Shown here: piece after piece, positions 18,858 to 28,126 of the stretch
Layout of the letters: the number at the start of each line of letters is the position of its first letter
Position numbering within the stretch: the first letter of the stretch is position 1
Assembly (NCBI RefSeq): GCF_002240355.1
Contig: NZ_CP016353.1
Span: 5,557,001-5,621,000, forward strand
DNA from: Prauserella marina
Lineage (GTDB): Bacteria > Actinomycetota > Actinomycetes > Mycobacteriales > Pseudonocardiaceae
Direction of reading: 5' to 3'
Length of the DNA: 64,000 nt
Program-made: the position numbers and the translations under genes
Notes under the pieces: generated by a model
What the model saw: only the letters and a program-made list of their open reading frames with translations
The model's database searches: none
What the model was told of the DNA's origin: nothing

Positions 18858-20167
18858 GAGTCCTCACCTTCCACCCGCATGACGCTGACGACCTCGCGGA
18901 CGACGTCGAGTTTACCAATTTCGTCCACAGTGGACTTCAATGCGGCGTCGGCCGCGAGATGCGTCACGATCACCAGACTCGCCATGGACATGCCGTCCCG
19001 CTGGCGAACCGCCGCGATGCTCACGCCGTGCGCCGCGAAAACCTGAGCCACCTGGGCGAGCACGCCAGGCCGGTCGGCGACGTCGAGGCTGATGTGATAT
19101 CTCGTCGGCGTCTGGCCCATGGGACGCATCGGAAGCGCGGCGTGTGCCGATTCCCTCGGACCATGGCCTCCGGCGACCCTGTTGCGGGCCGCGGCGACAA
19201 GGTCGCCGAGCACGGCGCTCGCGGTGGGGGCGCCGCCCGCTCCCTGGCCGTAGAACATGAGCTCACCGGCGGCGTCCGCCTCGACGTACACGGCGTTGAA
19301 CGCGCCGTTCACACCTGCGAGCTGGTGGCTGCGCGGGATCATCACGGGATGCACCCTCGCCGAGACGGACTCGGTGCCGTCGTCGGCGGTCACCCGCTCG
19401 CAGATGGCGAGCAGCTTGACCGTGCGGTTCAGCAGCCTCGCGGCAGCGATGTCCGACGCGCTGATCCCCGCGATGCCCTCACGGTGGACCTCGGCGGCGG
19501 TGACCCTGCTGTGGAAGGCGAGCGAAGCCAGGATCGCCGCCTTCGAGGCCGCGTCGTAGCCGTCGACGTCGGCCGTCGGGTCGGCTTCCGCGTAACCGAG
19601 TCTCGTTGCCTCGTCGAGGGTTTCGGCATATCCGACACCCGTCGAGTCCATTGCGGACAGAATGAAGTTGGTTGTGCCGTTGACGATTCCCATCACCCGC
19701 GTGATGCGGTCACCGGCAAGCGACTCGCGCAACGGCCGCAACAACGGGATGGCACCGGCCACCGCCGCCTCGTAGTAGAGGTCCGCGCCCGAGGAATCCG
19801 CGGCCTCCGACAGCTCGGCCGCGTGCAGCGAAAGCAGCGCCTTGTTGCCCGTGACGACCGACTTGCCCTTGCGCAGCGCGGTGAGCAGCCAGCCCTTTGC
19901 CGGTTCGATTCCGCCGATCAGTTCGACGACGATGTCCACATCGGACTCGACAAGCTCACCGGCGTCGGCGGTCAGCAGGTGCTGCGGAACCTCTGGATGC
20001 CGGTCGGGGCGGCGCACCGCGATACCGGCGAGTTCCACCGGAGCCCCGATTCGCGCGGCCAGCTCATCGCCCTCCTCGATGAGCATCCGCGTGACCTCAC
20101 TGCCGACCGTCCCGCAGCCGAGCAGCGCAACCCGCACACTCCGCCCGTCGAGCGTCGCGACCGTCAT
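18854..20167 (-). CDS. hom: Homoserine dehydrogenase with ACT domain
   Basis: 437 residues. It has the N-terminal NAD(P)-binding [17 protein letters not shown], the catalytic core including [14 protein letters not shown] and the Lys/Asp region [19 protein letters not shown], and a C-terminal ACT domain ([20 protein letters not shown]) that gives threonine feedback inhibition in this family. It reduces aspartate semialdehyde to homoserine. It is 73 bp from lysA, which competes for the same aspartate-semialdehyde pool. Confidence 0.97.
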   Translation of the reverse strand: MTVATLDGRSVRVALLGCGTVGSEVTRMLIEEGDELAARIGAPVELAGIAVRRPDRHPEVPQHLLTADAGELVESDVDIVVELIGGIEPAKGWLLTALRKGKSVVTGNKALLSLHAAELSEAADSSGADLYYEAAVAGAIPLLRPLRESLAGDRITRVMGIVNGTTNFILSAMDSTGVGYAETLDEATRLGYAEADPTADVDGYDAASKAAILASLAFHSRVTAAEVHREGIAGISASDIAAARLLNRTVKLLAICERVTADDGTESVSARVHPVMIPRSHQLAGVNGAFNAVYVEADAAGELMFYGQGAGGAPTASAVLGDLVAAARNRVAGGHGPRESAHAALPMRPMGQTPTRYHISLDVADRPGVLAQVAQVFAAHGVSIAAVRQRDGMSMASLVIVTHLAADAALKSTVDEIGKLDVVREVVSVMRVEGEDS

Positions 20168-20240
20168 CGCACCTCCCCTTCACCGTGGTGACTCCCGCGA
20201 GCGGCACACCCACGAGTCCTGCCGTATTGGCTCACAGCGC

Positions 20241-21680
20241 TCACAGAGCCTCCAGCCGCAGCATGTCCTCGTCCGTCTCCCGCCGGAGCAGCAACCGGTG
20301 ACTCCCGTTGCGCACCGCGACAACGGCAGGCCGAGGCTGGCGGTTGTAATTGCTCGCCATCGAGTAGCAGTAGGCACCGGTCGCCGCGACCGCGAGCAGG
20401 TCCCCAGGAGCAAGGGTGTCGGGCAACCAGCAGTCACGGACGACGATGTCGCCGGACTCACAGTGCTTTCCCACGACCCGGGACAGCAGGGCCGACACCG
20501 GCTCCGGCTGGCCGTCGCTGCTGCTTCGCGAGACGAGCCTGACGTCGTAGGCAGCGTCGTAGAGCGCGGTGCGGATGTTGTCGCTCATGCCGCCGTCGAC
20601 ACTCACGTACCTGCGCGCGGTCTCGTCGCCGAGTGACACGTCCTTGATGGTGCCCACCTCGTACAGCGTGACCGTGCCAGGACCGGCGATGGCCCTTCCC
20701 GGCTCCCCCGCGATCCTCGGCACGGGAAGGTCGGCGAACTCGCACTCTTTGCGCACGATCTCCCTGATCTGGGTGACCATCTGCGCCGGGGGCGGCGGGT
20801 TGTCCTTGTCGGTGTACGCGATGCCGAAACCACCACCGAGGTCGACGACGGTGAGCTGTTCCAGCGCCTTCGTACCGTGTTCCTTGTGCAGCTCGGCGAT
20901 CAACCCGATGACCCTGCGCGCGGCGACCTCGAACCCGTCGGCGTCGAAGATCTGCGAGCCGATGTGACTGTGCAGGCCGGTCAGCGCCAGCGATGGCGAG
21001 TTCAGCACCCTCCTGACGGCTTCGGCCGCATCACCGGAAGCAAGCGAGAACCCGAACTTCTGGTCCTCGTGCGCGGTCGCGATGAACTCGTGCGTGTGCG
21101 CCTCGACGCCGACCGTGACCCTCACCAGGACGGACTGCACGATGTCGCGCCTGGCCGCCAGATCGGCGAGCCTCGCGATCTCGTAGAACGAGTCGAGCAC
21201 GATCGTGCCGACCCCCGCGTCCAGCGCGGCCTCCAGCTCGGCAACCGACTTGTTGTTGCCGTGGAAGGTGATGCGCTCGGCCGGGAACTCCGCGCGCTGA
21301 GCGATGACCAGCTCGCCGCCGCTGCACACGTCGAGGCTCAGCCCCTGCGCGGCGACCCAGCGGGCGATCTCCGTGCACAGGAACGCCTTCGACGCGTAGT
21401 GCACGAGCGAGGCGTCCTCGAAAGCAGCCGCGTACTCGGCGCACCTCGCCTTGAAGTCGGCCTCGTCGATGACGAAAAGCGGGGTGCTGTACGTTCGCGC
21501 CAGTTCGCGCACGTCGACGCCGGCGATCCGCACGACGCCGTCCGGCGCGCGATACGTGTTGCGCGGCCACACCTTGGGATAGAGTCGATCCAGCTCGTCC
21601 GAAGTGGACGGAGGGAATCCGGCTTGGTCAACGTGCGGGTAAACCTCGGCGTGCCGCGGCCCCGCGGGGTGAGCGCACAT
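20241..21680 (-). CDS. lysA: Diaminopimelate decarboxylase
   Basis: 479 residues, fold-type III PLP enzyme. The PLP Lys is in [10 protein letters not shown] (about residue 98), the glycine-rich phosphate loop is [11 protein letters not shown], and the active-site Cys of the partner subunit is in [11 protein letters not shown]. It converts meso-diaminopimelate to lysine and so sits at the wall-precursor/lysine branch. It starts 12 bp after the argS stop, as in other actinobacteria (argS-lysA). Confidence 0.97.
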   Translation of the reverse strand: MCAHPAGPRHAEVYPHVDQAGFPPSTSDELDRLYPKVWPRNTYRAPDGVVRIAGVDVRELARTYSTPLFVIDEADFKARCAEYAAAFEDASLVHYASKAFLCTEIARWVAAQGLSLDVCSGGELVIAQRAEFPAERITFHGNNKSVAELEAALDAGVGTIVLDSFYEIARLADLAARRDIVQSVLVRVTVGVEAHTHEFIATAHEDQKFGFSLASGDAAEAVRRVLNSPSLALTGLHSHIGSQIFDADGFEVAARRVIGLIAELHKEHGTKALEQLTVVDLGGGFGIAYTDKDNPPPPAQMVTQIREIVRKECEFADLPVPRIAGEPGRAIAGPGTVTLYEVGTIKDVSLGDETARRYVSVDGGMSDNIRTALYDAAYDVRLVSRSSSDGQPEPVSALLSRVVGKHCESGDIVVRDCWLPDTLAPGDLLAVAATGAYCYSMASNYNRQPRPAVVAVRNGSHRLLLRRETDEDMLRLEAL

Positions 21681-21692
21681 TCTGCAGTGTTC

Positions 21693-23348
21693 CTACATTC
21701 GTTCCGGGGCTGATACCCCTAGCAGCGACAGTCCATTGGCGAGCACCTGTCGGGTGGCCTCGCACAGCGCAAGGCGAGCGTAGGTAAGCGGGGTCGCCTC
21801 CTCGTCTCCCTGCGGCAGAATTCGCGCAACGTCGTAGAACTTGTGGTACGCCGACGCGAGCGATTCCAGGTAGCGGGCGACCCGGTGCGGCTCCCGCAGC
21901 TCCGCGGCCTTCCGCAGCACGGTCGGGAACTCCCCGATCGTCCTGATCAGGTCACCCTCCCTCGGAAGAGTCAACAACCCGAGGTCCACATCGGGGTCGG
22001 TGTCCAGCTTCAGGTCGGCGGCGTTGCGCTGGAGCGAGGCGAGGCGCGCGTGTGCGTACTGCACGTAGTAGACCGGGTTCTCGCTGCTGTGCTTACGAAG
22101 CAGGTCGAGATCGACGTCGAGGGTCGAGTCGACGGAGTAGCGTGCCAGCTCGTAGCGGGCCGCGTCGACGCCGACCGCCTCGACAAGATCCTCCATCGTG
22201 ACGACCGTGCCGGCGCGCTTGCTCATCCGCACCGGCTTGCCGTCGCTGACCAGGTTGACCATCTGGCCGATCAGCACCTCGACGACGGCGGGGTCGTAAC
22301 CCAAGGCCGCCGCGGCGGCTTTCAGCCGCACGACATAGCCGTGGTGATCGGCCCCCAGCATGTAGATGCACAGGTCGAAACCGCGCTCGATCTTGTTCCT
22401 CAGGTAGGCGATGTCACCGGCGATGTAGGCGGGATCACCGTCGCCCTTGATGACGACTCTGTCCTTGTCGTCGCCGTGGTCCTTCGACCGCAGCCACCAA
22501 GCGCCCTCGGCCGGATAGAGGCTGCCCGACTCCTTCAGTTCGCCGACGACGGCGGCCACGGCGCCGGAAGCATGCAGCGAGTCCTCGTGGAAGTAGACGT
22601 CGAAGTCGGTACCGAAGTCGTGCAGGCTCTGCTTGATCTCGCCGAACATCAAGTCGATACCGATGCGCCTGAACGTCTCGCGCCGCTCGGCTTCCGGCAT
22701 CGACAGCGCGCTCGGCTCCTTCTTGAGCACCTCGGCCGCGATGTCGTTGATGTAACTGCCCGCGTACCCGTCCTCTGGCGCTGGCTCGCCCTGCGCGGCG
22801 GCGATCAGCGAGTTGACGTACCGGTCGATCTGCGCGCCCGCGTCGTTGAAGTAGTACTCACGGGTGACGTCGGCGCCCTGCGCGCCGAGCACCCTGCCCA
22901 GCGCGTCGCCGACGGCGGCCCACCTGGTGCCGCCGAGGTGGATCGGACCGGTCGGGTTCGCCGAGACGAACTCAAGGTTGATCTTGGTACCGGCATAGAG
23001 GTCACCCTTGCCGTACTCGTCGCCCGCCGCGAGCACCTGCTTCACGACCTCGCCCTGCGCATCGGCGGCGAGCCGCAGGTTCAGGAAGCCGGGACCTGCC
23101 ACCTCGGCAGCCTCGACACCATCGGCCTGCCCGATCGTCTCGGCCAGCGCCTCGGCGAGCTCGCGCGGCTTGAGCCCCAGCTTCTTGGCGATCTGGAGCG
23201 CGATGTTCGTGGCGTAATCGCCGTGTTCCGGGTTACGGGGTCGCTCCACCGTGACCTTCTCCGGAAGCACGTCCTGGTCGAGGCCGCGAGCGGCCAGCAA
23301 GGTGACGGCGGAGGAGCGAACAAGGTCGGCAAGTGCGGCGGGAGTCAC
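21693..23348 (-). CDS. argS: Arginyl-tRNA synthetase
   Basis: 551 residues from GTG 23348 ([20 protein letters not shown]). Class I signatures are [12 protein letters not shown] (HIGH-like) and [10 protein letters not shown] (KMSKS-like). The N-terminal additional domain typical of ArgRS and the C-terminal anticodon-binding helices ([20 protein letters not shown]) are present. The open frame continues upstream to 23450, but the family N-terminus begins at the GTG. No strong Shine-Dalgarno is visible there, so the start is somewhat uncertain. Confidence 0.96.
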   Translation of the reverse strand: MTPAALADLVRSSAVTLLAARGLDQDVLPEKVTVERPRNPEHGDYATNIALQIAKKLGLKPRELAEALAETIGQADGVEAAEVAGPGFLNLRLAADAQGEVVKQVLAAGDEYGKGDLYAGTKINLEFVSANPTGPIHLGGTRWAAVGDALGRVLGAQGADVTREYYFNDAGAQIDRYVNSLIAAAQGEPAPEDGYAGSYINDIAAEVLKKEPSALSMPEAERRETFRRIGIDLMFGEIKQSLHDFGTDFDVYFHEDSLHASGAVAAVVGELKESGSLYPAEGAWWLRSKDHGDDKDRVVIKGDGDPAYIAGDIAYLRNKIERGFDLCIYMLGADHHGYVVRLKAAAAALGYDPAVVEVLIGQMVNLVSDGKPVRMSKRAGTVVTMEDLVEAVGVDAARYELARYSVDSTLDVDLDLLRKHSSENPVYYVQYAHARLASLQRNAADLKLDTDPDVDLGLLTLPREGDLIRTIGEFPTVLRKAAELREPHRVARYLESLASAYHKFYDVARILPQGDEEATPLTYARLALCEATRQVLANGLSLLGVSAPERM

Positions 23349-23474
23349 CAGCCGAGTGTATGTGGCAGCGTGCTCGCGGTTGACAGCGACCAGGTGCCAT
23401 CGACAAGCGGACATTCCGCCCCCGACCTGGCCCGTCAGCGCAGCCGTCACCTGGGCCTTACTCGCAGGGAGCCC

Positions 23475-23595
23475 GACGCGGCGCTCACTCCCACCCGTCG
23501 CCCGGCCACCACCCCTGAAGGAGCCGCTACGCGGCGCTCACGCCCACCCGCCAGCCCGACCACCACCCCTGAAGGAGCCGCTACGCGGCGCTCAC
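23475..23595. repeat. Tandem 54-bp repeat in the argS/DUF3105 divergent region
   Basis: A 36-base stretch beginning CCACCACCCCTGAAGGAGCC occurs identically at 23506-23541 and 23560-23595 (period 54). A degenerate third copy of its end (GACGCGGCGCTCACTCCCACCCG) precedes it at 23475. Each unit contains a small hairpin GCCGC-TAC-GCGGC. The array fills most of the 306-bp gap between divergent argS and the DUF3105 gene; I see nothing else there except the weak promoter space on both sides. Confidence 0.8.
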
Positions 23596-23654
23596 ATCTC
23601 TCTACCTACACTTCAGCTCGGCAGATCGGTACCGACGATTGAGACGCGGGAGCC

Positions 23655-24497
23655 ATGGCGAGCGGCAGCAAGAAAAAAGGCACGCCCAAGAAGAAGAGCG
23701 CCGTCAACGCGGCCCGCAGCTCTGTCGTAGCCAAGAAACAGGTTCCGTGGGGCACGATCGCGGCCGTCGTCGGCATCGTACTGCTGGCGGGAGCGGTCTT
23801 CGGCTACTACTACGTGGCTTCCGGTGACAAGCGAGCGCAGGCCGAGCGCGAGGAATCCGCGGCGGCCTTCGCGCCGACCGACAAGGAGCCCAACCCCTCG
23901 AACAGGATCGAGGGCGTCGTTACCGAGGAGTACTCCGGCGGTGCCCACGTCCTGCCGACCGAGCGCGTCGCCTACGACAAGACTCCCCCGTTCGGCGGAC
24001 CTCACGACGGCTTCTGGGCTGCCTGCAACGGCGTCGTCTACCCCAATCCCGTTCGCACGGAGAACATGGTCCACTCGCTTGAGCACGGCGCGGTGTGGAT
24101 CGCCTACGACCCGGACAGGATCCAGGGCGACGACCTGGACACCTTGAAGGTCAGGGCCGAGGGCAAGCCGTTCACGATGATGTCCCCCTACCCGGGTCTC
24201 GATTCCCCGATCGCACTGCAATCGTGGGGACACCAGCTCAAGCTGGAGAGTGTGGACGACGAACGCATCGACCAGTTCATCGCGGCGCTGCGCAGGAACG
24301 CGAACACCTATCCGGAGATCGGCGCCTCGTGCGACGCGCTCGGCCCGGGCAGGTTCGACCCCGACAACCCGCCCGCCTTCGACCCCGCGCCTCCCGGCCC
24401 CGACGCCAAGCCCATGGACTACAAGGGCTCCGACGGCGCTGCCGACGAGCAGATGGGCGGCGGCCAGCAGGCTCCGACCCCGCCTGCCGGCGGCTGA
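23655..24497 (+). CDS. DUF3105 membrane-anchored protein
   Basis: 280 residues. A basic N-terminus (MASGSKKKGTPKKKSAVN) precedes one membrane helix (GTIAAVVGIVLLAGAVFGYYYV), then an extracytoplasmic DUF3105 domain with NMVHSLEHGAVWIAYDP at about 135-150 and conserved Cys residues in WAACNG and ASCDAL, and a Pro/Gly-rich tail. The conserved His residues and Cys pair suggest a metal or redox role, but the family has no established function. It is followed 3 bp later by a DUF305 gene, so the two form an operon. Confidence 0.85.
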   Translation: MASGSKKKGTPKKKSAVNAARSSVVAKKQVPWGTIAAVVGIVLLAGAVFGYYYVASGDKRAQAEREESAAAFAPTDKEPNPSNRIEGVVTEEYSGGAHVLPTERVAYDKTPPFGGPHDGFWAACNGVVYPNPVRTENMVHSLEHGAVWIAYDPDRIQGDDLDTLKVRAEGKPFTMMSPYPGLDSPIALQSWGHQLKLESVDDERIDQFIAALRRNANTYPEIGASCDALGPGRFDPDNPPAFDPAPPGPDAKPMDYKGSDGAADEQMGGGQQAPTPPAGG

Positions 24498-24500
24498 CCG

Positions 24501-25280
24501 ATGACGTCGCCGAACGACGACGGCGGCAAGGCCGACGAGGACAGCGAGACAGCTCAGCCCGAGCCTGCCGAGGGCGGCTCGACGGCGGTCGTGACCGAGG
24601 AACCCATCCGGCCCACGTGGTCGCGTTATGTGATCTTCGGGGCGGCGACACTCGCCGTGCTGCTCGTGGGAGCCACCATCGGCATGTTGTTGACCCAATC
24701 GAAGGAAGATCCCGGGCCCGCGACTCCAGATGCCGATTCCGTCGAGGTCGGCTTCGCGCAGGACATGTCGGTCCATCACCTACAGGCCGTGACAATGGCC
24801 AACTGGGCTCGCGACCACAGCACGACCCCCGCGATCAACCAGCTCGCCTTCGACATCGCGAGCACCCAGGAAGAGCAGGTCGGCCGCATGAAGGGCTGGC
24901 TCATGCTGTGGAACCAGCCGGAACAGGCCATCGGGCCCTACATGACCTGGATGGAAGAGTCCGGCGGACACGCGCACGCGGGCGGCACGACCGGGACCGC
25001 TCCCACGACGGGCGGGGCTCCGATGCCCGGCATGGCCACCGAGAGCGAACTGAGCAAGCTGCGGTCGCTTTCCGGCGAAGAACTCGACGTGTACTTCCTA
25101 CAGCTCATGCTCCGCCACCACGAGGGCGGGACGGAGATGGCTCAGTACACCTACGACCATTCCTCGACCCCGGCCGTGCGCGCGCTGACGAAGAGCATCC
25201 TCGACTCGCAGGGCACCGAGATCATCCTGATGCAGCAGCTTCTCGCGCAGCGGGGAGCGACCCCGCTGCCCTTCCCCTGA
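24501..25280 (+). CDS. DUF305 membrane-anchored protein
   Basis: 259 residues: an acidic N-terminal tail, one membrane helix (YVIFGAATLAVLLVGATIGMLL), then a DUF305 domain. The paired His motifs FAQDMSVHHLQAVTMANWA and LMLRHHEGGTEMAQY define DUF305, a ferritin-like four-helix family often encoded near copper or silver handling genes. The extracytoplasmic location and Met/His-rich insert (GHAHAGGTTG, GAPMPGMAT) suggest metal binding. It is coupled to the DUF3105 gene and convergent with a CDF exporter. Function is inferred. Confidence 0.88.
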   Translation: MTSPNDDGGKADEDSETAQPEPAEGGSTAVVTEEPIRPTWSRYVIFGAATLAVLLVGATIGMLLTQSKEDPGPATPDADSVEVGFAQDMSVHHLQAVTMANWARDHSTTPAINQLAFDIASTQEEQVGRMKGWLMLWNQPEQAIGPYMTWMEESGGHAHAGGTTGTAPTTGGAPMPGMATESELSKLRSLSGEELDVYFLQLMLRHHEGGTEMAQYTYDHSSTPAVRALTKSILDSQGTEIILMQQLLAQRGATPLPFP

Positions 25281-25286
25281 GCACGC

Positions 25287-26213
25287 TCACCAGCTCAGCT
25301 CGCCGCAACGGCGAGCTGATTCCTTGTGCTCGACCTGTAGGGTCGCGTGCTCGATCGAGTAGCCCTTCGACAACAGGTCGCGCGCGGCCTCCAGCACCTC
25401 GGCGTTGTCCGCTTCGGAGGTCACCGTGAGGTGGGCCGAGGCGACCTCCATGCCGGAGGTCAGCGTCCACACGTGCAGGTCGTGGACGTCCTCGACTCCG
25501 GGAACCTCGGCGAGTTCGGCGCTGATCTTGCCGACGTCGATGCCGCGCGGGGCGTGCTGGAACAGGATCCGCAAGGTCCGCTTGCCCAGCGCGTAGGCCC
25601 TCGGAAGCACGAACAGCCCGATCGCGACACCGACGATGGGGTCGGCGTAGCGCCAGCCGAACAGCAGCGTGACCGCGCCGCTGATCAGCACACCGACGGA
25701 ACCGATGAGGTCGGCGAGCACTTCGAGGTAGGCACCTCTGACGTTGAGGCTTTCCTTCGCGCCGCTGCGCAGCAGCGAGAAGGACACGATGTTGGCGACG
25801 AGCCCAGCCGACGCGGCGAGCATCACGGGCAGGCCGGGCACCTCCGGTGGATCGGTGATGCGGCTAATCGCCTCGTAGACGACGTAGGCGGCCACCCCGA
25901 ACAGCAGCAGCACGTTGGCGAGCGCGGCAAGCACCTCCGCCCTGTACATGCCGAACGTGCGGGTGTAAGTGGGCCCGCTTCGCCTGGCGAGCAGGACGGC
26001 GACCAGCGCCATACCTACGCCGAGCACGTCGGTGAACATGTGCGCGGCGTCCGAGATCAGGGCGAGCGATGAGGTCGCGAAACCGACCGCGAACTCGACA
26101 ACCATGAACGTCGCGCCGATCGCCAGCGCGGCAGCCAGCCTGCCTACGTAGCGTCCCGACGCGCTGCCCGCCTCCGGCGTGGCAAGGTGTCCATGCCCGT
26201 GCCCGTGGCCCAT
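25287..26213 (-). CDS. Cation diffusion facilitator (CDF) metal exporter
   Basis: 308 residues from ATG 26213 (MGHGHGHGHLATPEAGSASG), with AAGGAGG seven bases upstream. The N-terminal His/Gly run, the six-helix CDF core and its metal site (LISDAAHMFTDVLGVG in TM2, EVLADLIGSVGVL in TM5) and the cytoplasmic C-terminal domain (VPGVEDVHDLHVWTLTSG) match the ZitB/CzcD group. It would export Zn2+, Co2+ or another divalent metal by proton antiport. A DtxR/IdeR-like box lies about 58 bp upstream, hinting at iron- or manganese-linked control. It is convergent with the DUF305 gene with only 6 bp between stops. Confidence 0.92.
   Translation of the reverse strand: MGHGHGHGHLATPEAGSASGRYVGRLAAALAIGATFMVVEFAVGFATSSLALISDAAHMFTDVLGVGMALVAVLLARRSGPTYTRTFGMYRAEVLAALANVLLLFGVAAYVVYEAISRITDPPEVPGLPVMLAASAGLVANIVSFSLLRSGAKESLNVRGAYLEVLADLIGSVGVLISGAVTLLFGWRYADPIVGVAIGLFVLPRAYALGKRTLRILFQHAPRGIDVGKISAELAEVPGVEDVHDLHVWTLTSGMEVASAHLTVTSEADNAEVLEAARDLLSKGYSIEHATLQVEHKESARRCGELSW
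25295..25319. terminator. Bidirectional terminator between DUF305 and CDF genes
   Basis: A perfect 11-bp stem (25295-25305 with 25309-25319) and a 3-base loop, placed over the last codons of the CDF gene and 14 bp past the DUF305 stop. Confidence 0.7.
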
Positions 26214-26245
26214 CTGTTCGCCTCCTTCGTCGACCCAAGGAACGT

Positions 26246-26270
26246 ATTGCTGCATGCGCATAACTGCAAT
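26246..26270. promoter_or_regulatory. Imperfect palindrome upstream of the CDF exporter
   Basis: ATTGC (26246-26250) and GCAAT (26266-26270) flank a centre containing TGCGCAT. Such AT-rich arms with a TGCGCA-like core resemble ArsR/SmtB-type metal-sensor sites, but the symmetry is only partial. Confidence 0.35.
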
Positions 26271-26289
26271 ACAGGTGAGGCTTACCTGA
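26271..26289. promoter_or_regulatory. DtxR/IdeR-like metal box upstream of the CDF exporter
   Basis: ACAGGTGAGGCTTACCTGA matches the actinobacterial iron box TTAGGTTAGGCTAACCTAA at 14 of 19 positions and keeps the AGGT-n7-ACCT symmetry. It lies 58 bp from the exporter start and 31 bp from the divergent oxidoreductase start. Binding by IdeR/DmdR or a Mn-sensing paralogue is inferred. Confidence 0.6.
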
Positions 26290-26319
26290 CACACTCTAGG
26301 ACGCGGGCGGCTCGCCGCC

Positions 26320-27783
26320 GTGGCGCGTACCGTCGGCCACGTGGATGCCGCGATCGTCGGGACCGGCCCGAACGGGCTGGCGGCGGGCGTGATTCTCGCG
26401 AGGGCCGGACTGTCGGTGACGTTGTTCGAAGCGCGCGACACCATCGGCGGCGGACTGCGCTCGACCGCGCTCTTCGACAGCGATGTCGTGCACGACATCT
26501 GCTCGGCCGTCCATCCACTCGCGGCGGCCTCGCCGTTCTTCCGGGAGTTCGACCTCGCGGCGCGCGGGGTGCCACTGCTCGCACCTGCCGCCGCCTACGC
26601 CCATCCGCTCGAAGCCGGACCTGCCGGGATCGCGTATCAGAGCCTCGACCGCACCTGCGAACGACTCGGCAAGGACGGTTCCCGCTGGCGGACGCTGTTC
26701 GGACCGCTCGTCGAGCGTGGCGATGCCGTGGCCGACTTCGCGCTCTCCGACCAGCGGCGGCCACCGGGCGACGTGGTCGCGGCACTGTTGCTCGGCGCGG
26801 GAACCCTCGCGTTCGGGACCGGAGCAGCGGCCCGGCTCTTCCGCGAACCGGCCACGGCGGCACTGCTGGCCGGCGTCGCGGCGCACGCGGCCGGGCCACT
26901 GCCCAGCCTGCCGGGCGGCGCCGTGGCAATGCTGCTCGGACACCTGGCACACGCACGCGGCTGGCCGGTGCCGCGGGGCGGCAGTCAGCGCATCGCCGAC
27001 GCGCTGGCGAGCGACATCGAGGCCAACGGCGGCAGATTCGAACAAGGAAGGACCATCCACGATCTGCGTGAACTCGCCGAAGCGAAAGTCGTACTGCTCA
27101 ACACGGGCCCGGCCGGACTCCTCGCGCTCGGCGGCCATCTGCTGCCCTCGCGCTACCGGCGGCGACTCCAAGCTTTCCGGTACGGTCCCTCGGCTGCCAA
27201 GGCGGATTTTCTCGTGAGCGACCCCATCCCGTGGGCCGACCCGGGCGTCGGCGAAGCGGCGACCGTCCATCTCGGCGGCGAACTATCCGAGGTGTTCGCC
27301 GCCGAAACCGTTGTGGCCAAAGGAAATCGCGCGGAGGACCCGTTCGTGCTCGTTGCCGATCCCGCCGTAGCCGACCCCGGCAGAGCGCGAGGCGGCAGAC
27401 GACCGGTCTGGGCGTACTGCCACGTCCCGCCCGGCGACCCACGCGACGCGGCGGCACTCATCCAAGCCAAGATCGAACGGTTCGCTCCCGGTTTCGGCGA
27501 CACGGTGCTCGCCCGTGAGGGCATGCCCGCGACCGCGCTCGCCGCCTACAACAACAATTATGTGAACGGCGATATCGCGGGCGGGTCGGTCGACGTACGG
27601 CAACTACTGGCAAGACCGACGCCGAGGCTCGACCCGTACAGCACGCCGCTCGGTGGCGTCTACCTGTGCTCGGCGTCGACGCCACCCGGACCGGGCGTGC
27701 ACGGTATGGCGGGTTACCACGCGGCGAGGTCGATCCTGCGCAGGGAATTCGACATCCGCCAGCTGCCGGACCTCGGCCCATGA
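26320..27783 (+). CDS. CrtI/phytoene-desaturase-like FAD oxidoreductase
   Basis: 487 residues. The N-terminal dinucleotide-binding motif is AAIVGTGPNGLAAGVILARA, followed by the ARDTIGGGLRS segment, and the C-terminal FAD motif is GVYLCSASTPPGPGVHGMAGYHAA. This pattern fits the NAD(P)/FAD oxidoreductases of the phytoene-desaturase/PYROXD2 type rather than a true carotenoid enzyme, and no other crt gene is near. The start is GTG 26320 or GTG 26341; neither has a strong Shine-Dalgarno. The substrate is unknown. Confidence 0.85.
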   Translation: MARTVGHVDAAIVGTGPNGLAAGVILARAGLSVTLFEARDTIGGGLRSTALFDSDVVHDICSAVHPLAAASPFFREFDLAARGVPLLAPAAAYAHPLEAGPAGIAYQSLDRTCERLGKDGSRWRTLFGPLVERGDAVADFALSDQRRPPGDVVAALLLGAGTLAFGTGAAARLFREPATAALLAGVAAHAAGPLPSLPGGAVAMLLGHLAHARGWPVPRGGSQRIADALASDIEANGGRFEQGRTIHDLRELAEAKVVLLNTGPAGLLALGGHLLPSRYRRRLQAFRYGPSAAKADFLVSDPIPWADPGVGEAATVHLGGELSEVFAAETVVAKGNRAEDPFVLVADPAVADPGRARGGRRPVWAYCHVPPGDPRDAAALIQAKIERFAPGFGDTVLAREGMPATALAAYNNNYVNGDIAGGSVDVRQLLARPTPRLDPYSTPLGGVYLCSASTPPGPGVHGMAGYHAARSILRREFDIRQLPDLGP

Positions 27784-27791
27784 CCCACTGA

Positions 27792-27820
27792 TTACGTGAG
27801 GACGGGGCATGCGCTAAGCT
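27792..27820 (+). promoter_or_regulatory. Candidate promoter of tRNA-Arg
   Basis: TTACGT (27792-27797) and TAAGCT (27815-27820) are 17 bp apart, placing the start of transcription about 16 bp before the mature tRNA. Confidence 0.4.
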
Positions 27821-27842
27821 GCTGAGGTCGCGCAAGCGATGG

Positions 27843-27915
27843 GCCCTCGTAGCTCAGTGGATAGAGCACTGCCCTCCGGAGGCAGGTGTCGCAGGTTCGA
27901 ATCCTGCCGAGGGCG
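27843..27915 (+). tRNA. tRNA-Arg (anticodon CCG)
   Basis: A full cloverleaf can be folded: acceptor GCCCTCG/CGAGGGC, D arm GCTC-AGTGGATA-GAGC, anticodon stem CTGCC/GGCAG with loop CTCCGGA (anticodon CCG), T arm GCAGG-TTCGAAT-CCTGC. The discriminator is G. The 3' CCA is not encoded exactly (CCC follows), as is usual in actinobacteria. It reads CGG codons. Confidence 0.95.
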
Positions 27916-28126
27916 CCCAGCTCAGAGCCCATCACTTATCCCGCCAGCCCGATCTTGGGCATGGTTTGGGGACTGCGCTCATCGCATACCAGGCAAGAGA
28001 TCAGCCTGGGCTCAGCGATCTTCAACATCAGCACCTTTAGGTAGTCACCTACTTCATCGCGCTATTGCGCATCTCGGCGTCGCCGACCCTGCCCGCAAAC
28101 GCCGCACAAGGATGGAGCGAAAGAGC

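Noticed and set aside
26320-27783. Carotenoid phytoene desaturase CrtI
   Set aside because: There are no crtB/crtE/crtY neighbours and the sequence is closer to the general CrtI-like/PYROXD2-type oxidoreductases.
27916-28126. A second tRNA or an attachment-site duplicate next to tRNA-Arg
   Set aside because: No second cloverleaf can be folded and no copy of the tRNA 3' end (TTCGAATCCTGCCGAGGGC) was found elsewhere in the window, so an integrated element cannot be claimed.
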